A stretch of 64,000 nt of DNA, from contig JAIRVB010000041.1 in NCBI GenBank assembly GCA_031254105.1, positions 1 to 64,000 of the forward strand. The letters are read 5' to 3'. Below, piece by piece: positions 55,123-62,902 of the stretch. Source of the stretch: Chitinispirillales bacterium. GTDB lineage: Bacteria; Fibrobacterota; Chitinivibrionia; Chitinivibrionales; Chitinispirillaceae. The notes below the pieces were generated by a model. It had not been told where the DNA came from and did no database searches. It saw only the letters and a list, made by a program, of their open reading frames with translations. Numbering within the stretch: position 1 is the stretch's first letter; every line of letters begins with the position of its first letter. The position numbers and the translations under genes are program-made.

Positions 55123-56218
55123 ATGTCCGACACACTCGACAACGCCAGAATAAAAGAGCTGAAAAAAAGGGTAGATAATCTTCGGGGGTATCTTTGACAT
55201 AGACAACCGGAAGAATCAGATAAGCCAGCTTGAATCCCAATCCGCTCAGAATGGTTTTTGGGATAACGCGGACAGCGCGAATAAAACACTTAAAAACATA
55301 AAAGACTTGAAGCGGATAGTTGAGCCCTGGGAAAAAGCTAATTCTGAAATTGATGATCTGGCGGAGTTTTTCACCCTCGCCGTGGAAGAAGATGACAAAG
55401 ATACGCTGCTTGCGCTTGTTGAACAGGCCAACGCTCTCGAAAAAGAGATCGCGCATATAGAGTTCATCCGTAAACTAAGCGGTGAAGACGATATTGCCGA
55501 CGCCATTCTCACAATACACAGCGGAGCGGGCGGTACGGAATCATGTGACTGGACTGATATGCTTTTTCGTATGTATGTACGCTATATGGAGCGTACAGGG
55601 TATTCTTACACTGTCCATGAAATTTCCCCGGGAGATGAGGCGGGGATTAAAAGCGTTACCATAGAGGTAAAAGGCGAATACGCTTACGGTCACCTTAAAG
55701 CTGAAACCGGAGTACACCGTCTTGTACGCATCTCACCTTTTGATTCAAACGCACGCAGGCATACGTCGTTTTCTTCTGTATACGCGTATCCGATTATGGA
55801 TGAAATTGAGGATTATGAAATTGAGGAAAAAGATATAAGGGTAGATACATACAGGGCAAGCGGAGCGGGGGGGCAGCATATTAACAAAACAGACAGCGCC
55901 GTACGCATGACTCACATTCCTACGGGGATAGTTGTCGCCGTCCAGAATGAACGTTCTCAGATGAAAAACCGCGCGACAGCGCTTAAACTTCTGAAGGCAA
56001 GGGTACGCCAGCACTACAGAGAAATTGAGGAGCGGGAGCGCGAATCAAAACTTACGGAAAAGAAGAAAATCGAGTGGGGAAGCCAGATTCGTTCTTATGT
56101 GCTTCACCCGTATAACATGGTTAAAGATCACCGCACAGAAGCTGAGACAAGCAACACTCAGGCGGTGCTTGATGGGGATATAGATATGTTCATAGAAGCG
56201 TATCTGTTAAGTTTATGA
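55123..56218 (+). CDS. prfB: peptide chain release factor 2 with programmed +1 frameshift
   Basis: The N-terminal frame starts at ATG 55123 (MSDTLDNARIKELKKRVDNL RGYL) and meets TGA at 55195-55197. The shift site reads CGG GGG TAT CTT TGA C, matching the known prfB signal (GGGGGU internal Shine-Dalgarno, slippery CTT, in-frame UGA). +1 shifting continues as DIDNRKNQISQLE to 56218, total about 364 residues. The class-II peptide anticodon SPF is seen in VRISPFDSN and the GGQ motif in ASGAGGQHINKTD. It releases peptides at UGA and UAA and is autoregulated by RF2 level. An annotation that starts at 55307 would miss the N-terminus. Confidence 0.96.
55178..55198 (+). promoter_or_regulatory. RF2 programmed +1 frameshift signal
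   Basis: Within prfB: internal Shine-Dalgarno CGGGGG at 55183-55188, TAT, slippery CTT at 55192-55194, TGA at 55195-55197 followed by C. When RF2 is scarce the ribosome slips +1 on CTTT and makes the full protein. Confidence 0.95.
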
Positions 56219-56757
56219 AAAAGCGTGAAAAAAAGTCTTACGTAAAATGCGTCCGCTGCGGCGGATGCTGCCGGGTTCCTGTTGTACCCGTAACTCACAG
56301 GGATCTTGAGAGACTTGTAAAGTTCACAGGTACAGCGCCGAATGCGATTGTGCGGTTCTGTCCATTTTCAGAGATGGAGTATGACTCGGATTCCGGTTTG
56401 TGGATAAAATTCCGATATGGTAAGCACGCAATGGTTCTTCGCAAGAGATCTGAAAAATGTATCTTTCAGACCCCTATGCGCAGCTGCTCAGCCTACGAAG
56501 CAAGACCCCAAACCTGCCGCACATTTCCCTACAGCGTAGACACGGATGACAGTGAGAACGTTGAGATTAACCTTAATGAAGTATTTGACTGTAACGCCGC
56601 CCCATGTGAAGAAAGTGATGTTGACATCGACACACTTCTCAGCGACAGTCTGAATGAAACATGTGAGGACGCGGAGTATCATAATTTAGTCAAGCGATGG
56701 AACAAATCCGAAAATAAGGGCGGAACAGCGGATTTTCTTAAGTTTATCGGGTTTTGA
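56215..56757 (+). CDS. YkgJ-family cysteine cluster protein
   Basis: 180 residues; ATG overlaps the prfB stop (ATGA), so it is translationally coupled. Cys motif KCVRCGGCCRVP at the start and later KCIFQTPMRSCSAYEARPQTC complete the CxxCxxCC...C...C...C cluster that binds zinc or an iron-sulfur centre. Later Cys in FDCNAAPC. Function in the family is unsettled. Confidence 0.88.
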   Translation: MKKREKKSYVKCVRCGGCCRVPVVPVTHRDLERLVKFTGTAPNAIVRFCPFSEMEYDSDSGLWIKFRYGKHAMVLRKRSEKCIFQTPMRSCSAYEARPQTCRTFPYSVDTDDSENVEINLNEVFDCNAAPCEESDVDIDTLLSDSLNETCEDAEYHNLVKRWNKSENKGGTADFLKFIGF

Positions 56758-56795
56758 TCAAGCGTTTACAAACAATATAGAGGGTAAAACCGTAG

Positions 56796-57452
56796 ATGGC
56801 AGGAATACTGACTGTTTTGCAAAAAGAGCTGGCTAGCTTTACAGGCAGCGACAAAGGGGTATTTTTTGTCTATGCGATAATTGTAACGGTATGGAGCTTC
56901 ATGCTTCTCACCGGTGAAGAGGGAATGGGCGGTCAGCTGTGGTTTGTATTTTTTTCGGTAATTGTGGCGGCTAATTTTTCCAGTACTGTTTTTATCTCTG
57001 AAAGAATAAGCGGCAACCTTGAGGTTTTTATTACATCAGGACTTTCCAGAGATGCTATACTGTTTGGAAAGATGATTTTTGTTATCATTATGACTGCGGT
57101 AGTCGGTCTAAGCTGCGCGGTTCTTGCCGCGGTTTTGGGAGCTGTATTACCTGAAATTGGAGATGGCCGGACTTTCGGAGTCTATGATGCTTCTCTTTAT
57201 TTGTCCGCCACATTCCTTAATGTAGCCTCAAGCGCGTATCTCTCGGTTCGCCTGAGTAACCCAAGACTTTTGCATTTTATAAATATCTTCATGTTAGGAG
57301 CGGTTGTAATCGCATACAGCTTGCTGTCTGCCTTGTATAATCTTCATGATATTTTTCTGCTTCTGGGATTTCTCTTACTTGGCATATTGTTCACACTTCT
57401 GGCGAAGCGGGAATTTGCCGGAGAACGTATTATCCAGCCTGTGATATTTTGA
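56796..57452 (+). CDS. ABC-2-type membrane protein
   Basis: 218 residues with six hydrophobic segments, starting MAGILTVLQKELASFTGSDKG, a typical ABC-2 permease N-terminus. ISERISGNLEVFITSGLSRDAILFGK is the usual coupling loop. No ATPase gene is adjacent (the following ABC-F is on the other strand and is not a transporter). AGAGGG lies 11 bases before ATG. Its ATPase partner must be elsewhere if it is a transporter. Confidence 0.78.
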   Translation: MAGILTVLQKELASFTGSDKGVFFVYAIIVTVWSFMLLTGEEGMGGQLWFVFFSVIVAANFSSTVFISERISGNLEVFITSGLSRDAILFGKMIFVIIMTAVVGLSCAVLAAVLGAVLPEIGDGRTFGVYDASLYLSATFLNVASSAYLSVRLSNPRLLHFINIFMLGAVVIAYSLLSALYNLHDIFLLLGFLLLGILFTLLAKREFAGERIIQPVIF

Positions 57453-57455
57453 ACA

Positions 57456-59387
57456 CTATTGATTCTGTGTTACTGTCAGCCATCTGTCCATAAGTTCGTC
57501 AAGCTCCGCCTTTAACTGTGTAAGTAAAGTTGATGATGACTGAAGAAGCTCATGGTTAAGCGCGTTTGCGGGATCATTGAGGATCGATTCCTGAAGAACG
57601 ATTTTTGTTTCCTGGCGCTCTATCTCCTGTTCAAGTTTTAACGCTTCCCGCTCAAGTTTTTTGCGCTGCTCTCTCCCTTTTACCCTGTCTTCCTTCCCGC
57701 CGTTTACACGAAGATCGGCTCCGTCATTCCCGTGAAGGCGGGAATCCGTTGTTCTTTCTTTTTTATTCCCGGTTTCTTCTTCCGGTTGGCCGAAAAGCGT
57801 CTCCAGATAATATCTGTAATCAGTCAAACTTCCGGGAAAATCGCGGACAAGTCCCGGCCTGACCTCAATAATGCGTGTGGCCAAGCGCGAGATGAAGTAC
57901 TCATCATGAGAGACAAACAGTATGGTTCCACTGTAAGCGGCCATTGATTCGGACAGCGCTTCAATGGATGAGATGTCAAGATGGTTTGTGGGTTCATCAA
58001 GCAGAAGAACGTTTCCGGGACTTGCCATAATTGAAGCAAGCACGAGCCTTGATTTCTCACCTCCGGAAAGAACCTTTACCTGTTTTTCAACACTATCGCC
58101 GCTGAACAAAAAAGCGCCTAGCGCATTTCGAATATAATTTTTTTCGCGGTTTGCTGAAGCCGCGGCTACGGTATCATACAGTGTATTCTCACCATTAAGC
58201 TGCTCCAGCTGATGCTGGCCAAAATAGCGCAGTACTGTGTTATGTCCAAGCTGCATTATGCCGCTTGACGGTTGTAACATCCCCGCAAAAAGTTTTAATA
58301 GTGTGGATTTACCCGCGCCGTTTGGGCCAATGATCGCAACTTTTTCGCCCCTGCGAATCTCAAGTGTAAGATTGTCAAGCACGGTCTTATCGCCGTAACC
58401 AGTTGAACAGTTTTTTAGGCGCAGCGGAACAGCTCCCGATTCGCCGGAACATGTAAAAGTAAAGTGAATTGTTTTTTGCTGAGCTTCGGAAACCGGCATT
58501 TCAGCTTTTAGGTTTTCCAGTAGTTTGGCTCTTGACTGCGCCTGAGTGGCCTTGCTTGCTTTGGCTTTGAACCGCTCGATAAAACGTTCGTTTTGAGCGA
58601 TTTTCAGTTCCAGATTTTTCGTTCTGTTGCGGTCGGCTGTCTCTTGTTCGGTTTTGGCTTTCATGCATTGATCATAGTTGCCGCTATAGATGCGAACAGA
58701 GTGGCTTTTGATATCCGCGGTGTGAGTGCTTAATCTGTTGAGGAAGTCGCGGTCGTGACTGACGATGAGCATTCCGCCTTTGTATCTGTAAAGAAATTTT
58801 TCAAGCCAGATTAAAGAGTCCATATCAAGATGGTTTGTGGGTTCGTCAAGGAGCATAAAATCCGGGCTTTGCAAAAGAAGCCGTCCCAGCACCGCTCTCA
58901 TGCGGTATCCTCCGGAAAGATTACTCAGCGGCTTTTCCCAAAAATCCTGCGGAACCCCCAGGCCGCACAAAATCATCTCCGCCCTGGCTTTCAAAGCAAA
59001 GCCGTTATGGTGAGCCATATTTTTTTCAAGTTCATCAAGCCGGCTAAAAGCGTTTGTATCCCCACGGCTGATGCTGTCAGCGACTTCGCCGAGTGTTTGC
59101 TCATATTGCAGAAGGTGCTTAAAAGGTTCAAGCACCACGTCAAGCGGTGTCTGTTCGTCAAGAGTTTCGACCTCCTGAGGGAGCCATCCTGTTGTCATAC
59201 CGCTTGGGAACTGTATTGATCCTTTGTCCGGCTGTTCAATGTTTTGTATTAACTTTAACAACGTTGTCTTGCCCGATCCGTTAGGCCCTATGAGAGAGGT
59301 ACGGTGTTTCTCATTGATGCTGAAAGTCACGTTTTCAAACAGTATTTTTTCGCCGTATTGTTTGGAGATATTGTCGAATGTTATCAT
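57456..59387 (-). CDS. ABC-F type ATPase (translation factor-like)
   Basis: 643 residues with two ABC domains and no membrane segments. Walker A GPNGSGKTTL (about 36-45) and GPNGAGKSTLL in the second half; signatures LSGGYRMRAVLG and LSGGEKSRLVLA; Walker B MLLDEPTNHLDM and LLLDEPTNHLDI. The linker resembles the P-site-tRNA-interaction type, and a C-terminal coiled coil (VKGREQRKKLEREALKLEQE) follows. ABC-F proteins act on ribosomes. A palindromic repeat (57722-57755) lies in frame between ABC2 and the coiled coil and encodes DSRLHGNDG. Confidence 0.92.
   Translation of the reverse strand: MITFDNISKQYGEKILFENVTFSINEKHRTSLIGPNGSGKTTLLKLIQNIEQPDKGSIQFPSGMTTGWLPQEVETLDEQTPLDVVLEPFKHLLQYEQTLGEVADSISRGDTNAFSRLDELEKNMAHHNGFALKARAEMILCGLGVPQDFWEKPLSNLSGGYRMRAVLGRLLLQSPDFMLLDEPTNHLDMDSLIWLEKFLYRYKGGMLIVSHDRDFLNRLSTHTADIKSHSVRIYSGNYDQCMKAKTEQETADRNRTKNLELKIAQNERFIERFKAKASKATQAQSRAKLLENLKAEMPVSEAQQKTIHFTFTCSGESGAVPLRLKNCSTGYGDKTVLDNLTLEIRRGEKVAIIGPNGAGKSTLLKLFAGMLQPSSGIMQLGHNTVLRYFGQHQLEQLNGENTLYDTVAAASANREKNYIRNALGAFLFSGDSVEKQVKVLSGGEKSRLVLASIMASPGNVLLLDEPTNHLDISSIEALSESMAAYSGTILFVSHDEYFISRLATRIIEVRPGLVRDFPGSLTDYRYYLETLFGQPEEETGNKKERTTDSRLHGNDGADLRVNGGKEDRVKGREQRKKLEREALKLEQEIERQETKIVLQESILNDPANALNHELLQSSSTLLTQLKAELDELMDRWLTVTQNQ
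57722..57755. repeat. palindromic repeat inside ABC-F, copy 1
   Basis: GTCATTCCCGTGAAGGCGGG then AATCCGTTGTTCTTTC. Hairpin TTCCCG/CGGGAA. It is in frame within the ABC-F gene and adds TTDSRLHGNDGAD to the C-terminal linker. Relative of the copy at 62867-62902. Confidence 0.8.
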
Positions 59388-59395
59388 AGATTACT

Positions 59396-59788
59396 TTACG
59401 GTCCGGTAAAATTTATATTAGTATTATTTATTTTGGAAATAAACTCATTCAATCTGCTTTTATCCTCGTTCTCTTTATCCGCTTTGAAATATATCTCTAC
59501 GAAAGTAACACTTTCTTTATCCTGCCGGTATACGTATATTACGCGCAATCCCGACTGTTTGCCTCTTCCCGGCAGCGATTTACATGCGAATTTTCTGATT
59601 TTATATGATTTAAAATTTTTACCGCACGCATACTGTATTTCAACTGGGTCGCCGCCTTTAATGTTCATGCAGTGAAAGGTTTCAACGTGATACTGTTTAA
59701 GCGTTTCGAAGTCTTCGTTAAGTGTCTTGAACCGTTTTAGCAGTTTCTTAAAATCTCTGTCAAATGACGGCAGGGTTTCATACTTCAT
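59396..59788 (-). CDS. toxin component of a Panacea-type TA pair (RelE/HigB-like)
   Basis: 130 residues. MKYETLPSFDRDFKKLLKRF at the start, central KIRKFACKSLPGRGKQSG, LRVIYVYRQDKESVTFVEIY strands and KENEDKSRLNEFI: the RelE/HigB ribonuclease-fold pattern (inference from pattern). Overlaps the antitoxin gene by 11 bases (59778-59788), so the two are co-translated. Likely cleaves mRNA at the ribosome. Confidence 0.78.
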   Translation of the reverse strand: MKYETLPSFDRDFKKLLKRFKTLNEDFETLKQYHVETFHCMNIKGGDPVEIQYACGKNFKSYKIRKFACKSLPGRGKQSGLRVIYVYRQDKESVTFVEIYFKADKENEDKSRLNEFISKINNTNINFTGP

Positions 59789-60545
59789 TTTTGTAAACCC
59801 TCACCGAAGTTTCCAGCGTGCGGTAAAATACCGATTCGTATGGTATGACCTCCCTGTCTTTTGTCGCTGCCCACGGAACATCTTTGTGTGAGTATTCTGA
59901 TAGTTCGAAAGCGCTTTTGTCTGAATATTTTTCTAAACACGCGTCGATATGTTTAATCTCAAGCGCTGACAGCATGCTTATGTCCGCATGGCGTACAGGT
60001 ATGTATTTTGTCTGTTCATGCGAAAAGTGCGTAGTTTTTATCTCTTCAAGTTCGTCATCATTTTGCATTTGTTTCACAATTTTTGCAAAATCTACAGGTG
60101 TAGGGCCATAATGGTTTTTTATATATTTTGCGCCTATAAGCTGTTTCTCATAGAGTTCATAGAAATCAAAATCTATGAAATAGAGAAGCTTATAGATAAC
60201 CGTCTGTCCGACATTCGGTTTCGCGCCTACCTTTTCGAGTATATATAGCAGAACTTCCTTAAATTTGTTGATGTTTTCTTCCGGAATATCAATGCGTATT
60301 TCTGGATTGATGTGATATCTCTTTGCCGGAATAACTTTATAATGCGGTTCCCGCGGTAATTTGTCCGCTAAAATATCGTCAATGCTTATATCAAACTTTT
60401 CTGATAATTTCTTTAGTATTATGGGAGGAATACTCTCAGGTGAATTTTCGTATTTAATAAGTGTTTGACGCGTAATGCCGAGATATTCGGCAAAACTCGC
60501 CTGTGAATAACCGGCTTTTTCGCGTAAAATTTTTATTGCAGACAT
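59778..60545 (-). CDS. HTH-Panacea (DUF4065) antitoxin
   Basis: 255 residues. N-terminal XRE helix-turn-helix (~4-60: LREKAGYSQASFAEYLGITR QTLIKYE) and C-terminal Panacea/SocA-like DUF4065 domain from ~95: VIYKLLYFIDFDFYELYEK, YIKNHYGPTPVDFAKIVKQM, then LSEYSHKDVPWAATKDREVI, which is the signature. Panacea antitoxins pair with many unrelated toxins and block them by direct binding; the HTH represses the operon. First gene of the pair. Confidence 0.88.
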   Translation of the reverse strand: MSAIKILREKAGYSQASFAEYLGITRQTLIKYENSPESIPPIILKKLSEKFDISIDDILADKLPREPHYKVIPAKRYHINPEIRIDIPEENINKFKEVLLYILEKVGAKPNVGQTVIYKLLYFIDFDFYELYEKQLIGAKYIKNHYGPTPVDFAKIVKQMQNDDELEEIKTTHFSHEQTKYIPVRHADISMLSALEIKHIDACLEKYSDKSAFELSEYSHKDVPWAATKDREVIPYESVFYRTLETSVRVYKNEV

Positions 60546-60583
60546 TTATCTTACTCTCCCCTCATTGCTTAAGCTACACCATA

Positions 60584-60637
60584 AATATACGCAATCTTTC
60601 AACCAATGTCAAAACAATTTTACATCAAATTGTAAAA
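60584..60637 (-). promoter_or_regulatory. promoter and operator of the toxin-antitoxin operon
   Basis: On the minus strand -35 TTGACA (60607-60612) and -10 TATATT (60584-60589) with a 17-base spacer, a textbook sigma-70 promoter 39 bases before the antitoxin ATG. Just upstream is the perfect inverted repeat TTTTACA/TGTAAAA (60618-60624 and 60631-60637, six-base spacer), a plausible binding site for the HTH antitoxin. Confidence 0.75.
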
Positions 60638-60738
60638 AACATTACTCTCTGACATGGCACTTGTTTTGCGTTTCTATTAATTGCCGGTATCACTCATTTT
60701 TCTGTACCTGAAAGTGCGCAAGGAGGCTTGTTTGCCTT

Positions 60739-61950
60739 ATGGAACGGTTATCCTATGATTATATAATTGTTGGCGCGGGTCTGGCAGGCGCGTCGGCTGT
60801 TGCGGGTATCAGGGAGATTGACAGTAACGGCAGCATTCTGCTTTTAGGCAGCGAAAACCGTCTTCCTTATGACAGACCCCCGCTTACAAAAAGCCTTTGG
60901 AGCGGCAGGAAAGGCTTGCCGGATATCTTTATTTACAATTCAAAATTTTACGAAAAAAACGGAGTGGAACTGCGTTTAAACTCACCTGCCGCGAGGCTTG
61001 ATCTGAGCGCGAAGCTGATTTACACCGAAGAGGGAAAAATTTTCTCTTTTGGTAAACTGCTCTTAGCGGCAGGCGGGCAGCCTAGGCGTTTTATTTTTTC
61101 GGGCAACGCCTCAAGTGAGGTTATCTGGTACCGTTACCTCAGCGATTTTGAAAAGCTCAGAGAAAAAATTGGTATTCAGGGCAGGGTTGCGGTAATAGGA
61201 GGCGGATTTATCGGCTCTGAACTTGCGGCCTCGCTTTGCGGCTATGGGGCGCAAGTGGCGCTTCTGTTTACGGAGAATCATCTCTGCGCCAGAGTTTTCC
61301 CTAAAGAGCTTGGCGCCGCGGTTACTGAGGAATATATTCGCCGGGGCGTTTACATAATGAACAATCAGAGGGTAAACGCTATTTCACGGGATGGTAATGA
61401 TATAATGATTGAGACGTCTATGGGTATTGTAAGGGCGGATGCGGTAGTGGCTGGGTTTGGGATAGAACCAGAAGTCAATATGGCTCTTTACGCAGGGCTA
61501 AAGATAGATGGCGGTATTTTGGTTGACAATCATCTAAAAACTTCTCATCCTGATATTTATGCCGCGGGAGATTGCGCCAATTTTCCCTATGATGTTCTTG
61601 GAAAACGCGTGCGTATGGAGCATTGGGATAATGCTCTGAATCAGGGGACTACCGCTGGCAGAAACATGGCCGGAGCAAATGAAACGTATTTACACATGCC
61701 GTATTTCTTTTCTGATCTTTTTGAGTTTGGATATGAAGCTGTGGGAGATATAAATTCAGCCAATGTTACAGTTGCCGATTGGAAAGAGAGATACAGGGCG
61801 GGTATCATCTATTACCTTGATAGTTTTTCCAGGGTGACGGGTGTTATGGCCTGCGGGATTTATGGCAGGATGGAGGAGGGGCGGGAACTTATCCGCAGCG
61901 GGATGAGGCTTGATCCGCAGAGCGCTGTTTTTCCTTTAAACTTAAATTAA
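60739..61950 (+). CDS. FAD/NAD-dependent oxidoreductase (AIF/ferredoxin-reductase type)
   Basis: 403 residues. FAD-binding IIVGAGLAGASAVAGIRE (GxGxxG), NAD-binding VAVIGGGFIGSELAASL, second FAD motif HPDIYAAGDCANF. YDRPPLTKSLWSG and HWDNALNQGTTAGRNMAG match the AIF/benzene-dioxygenase-reductase-like group. The C-terminal domain (~320-403) is of the reductase type. It probably passes electrons from NAD(P)H to a ferredoxin or rubredoxin partner, not found here. AGGAGG at 60721-60726 is 12 bases before ATG. Divergent from the TA operon. Confidence 0.88.
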   Translation: MERLSYDYIIVGAGLAGASAVAGIREIDSNGSILLLGSENRLPYDRPPLTKSLWSGRKGLPDIFIYNSKFYEKNGVELRLNSPAARLDLSAKLIYTEEGKIFSFGKLLLAAGGQPRRFIFSGNASSEVIWYRYLSDFEKLREKIGIQGRVAVIGGGFIGSELAASLCGYGAQVALLFTENHLCARVFPKELGAAVTEEYIRRGVYIMNNQRVNAISRDGNDIMIETSMGIVRADAVVAGFGIEPEVNMALYAGLKIDGGILVDNHLKTSHPDIYAAGDCANFPYDVLGKRVRMEHWDNALNQGTTAGRNMAGANETYLHMPYFFSDLFEFGYEAVGDINSANVTVADWKERYRAGIIYYLDSFSRVTGVMACGIYGRMEEGRELIRSGMRLDPQSAVFPLNLN

Positions 61951-62041
61951 ATAATAATGCAGAGCGCGGAATGCGGAAATAAAGTCAAAAGCCTTTTCTT
62001 ACAATATATTTCTGCGTTCCGCATTATTATTTCTGCGTTAA
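61949..62041. repeat. dispersed inverted-repeat element, copy 8
   Basis: Left arm AAATAATAATGCAGAGCGCG then GAATGCGGAAAT; right arm ATTTCTGCGTTCCGCATTAT then TATTTCTGCGTTA ending at 62041. The left arm starts at the stop of the oxidoreductase gene; the right arm ends 13 bases before the next ATG. Confidence 0.8.
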
Positions 62042-62054
62042 AAAAGAGGTCGTT

Positions 62055-62624
62055 ATGCAGAAACCGCTTGAGGTTACGTTCAGGGATGTGCCGCACTATG
62101 AGGAGGCGCGGGAGCTTATAGAGTCGCGTGCGGAAAAATTAGACGAGATCTGTGACCATATCATAAGCTGCAATGTAATGGTAGAGAGGGGGCAGAAGCA
62201 TCGAAGCAGCGCCCAGCCCTATAAGGTGCGTATTGGTTTAAGAATGCCTCCCGGTCATGAAATTGTGGTAAGCCGCGATCCCAATAAGGCAGACCTTCAT
62301 CTTGACCTTGAGGCGGAAATCAGGTGGGCTTTTGACGCCGCAGAGCGCCAGATTAAAGAATTAATGGAGAAGCAGCGCCGCGATGTGAAAAAACACCCCT
62401 TTTCCGAAGCTGATGGAATAGTAGAAAAAATCTTCAGAAACGACGGCGTAGGGTTTATCAGGACATTTGATGATCGTCAAGTGTTTTTTCACCGCCATGC
62501 TCTTGTCAATGATAATTTTGATACGCTGCGTGAAGGCGCGGCTGTACGTTTTGTAGAAACTATGGGTGAAAAAGGCCCGCAAGCCTCTACTGTGCAAGTA
62601 GTAGAGGCTCCGCCCAAATATTAG
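62055..62624 (+). CDS. hpf: HPF/RaiA ribosome hibernation factor fused to a cold-shock domain
   Basis: 189 residues. Residues ~3-105 form the HPF/RaiA (S30AE) fold: VTFRDVPHYEEARELIESRA, NVMVERGQKHRSSAQPYKVR, RDPNKADLHLDLEAEIRWAF. Residues ~125-185 form a cold-shock domain: GIVEKIFRNDGVGFIRTFDD (RNP1-like GVGFI), VFFHRHAL (RNP2). The fusion links ribosome-binding with single-strand RNA binding. AGAGG lies 8 bases before ATG 62055. Confidence 0.9.
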   Translation: MQKPLEVTFRDVPHYEEARELIESRAEKLDEICDHIISCNVMVERGQKHRSSAQPYKVRIGLRMPPGHEIVVSRDPNKADLHLDLEAEIRWAFDAAERQIKELMEKQRRDVKKHPFSEADGIVEKIFRNDGVGFIRTFDDRQVFFHRHALVNDNFDTLREGAAVRFVETMGEKGPQASTVQVVEAPPKY

Positions 62625-62866
62625 CTCCGCCGCCATGTAAGGGTGCTGTTTATCGCGCCCTTTTATCACCGGTTACTCCGCCTGGCCCCTAAAATCACCG
62701 ATCTTTTGCCGCATTTTGCTTTCTGCTTTCGATAATGGTTGCTTTCAATATGCATGAACATTGACTGCTTTAATTTATATTTTCAGCCGCGTAAAAGGTG
62801 AGTTCGAAAAAATCTCCTTGGAAGACGCGGAGATGTGTTCCGTCCCGGAAGCATATATCCAACCTC

Positions 62867-62902
62867 CGTTATCCCTGCGAAGGCGGGGATGCGTTGTTCT
62901 TA
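62867..62902. repeat. palindromic repeat inside dinB 3' end, copy 2
   Basis: TTATCCCTGCGAAGGCGGGG then ATGCGTTGTTCTTAT. Same family as the repeat in ABC-F. It encodes the final residues NNASPPSQG of DinB and its stop codon. Confidence 0.75.

Noticed and set aside
55307-56218. prfB starting at TTG 55307
   Set aside because: The RF2 N-terminus and frameshift site upstream show that the gene starts at 55123.
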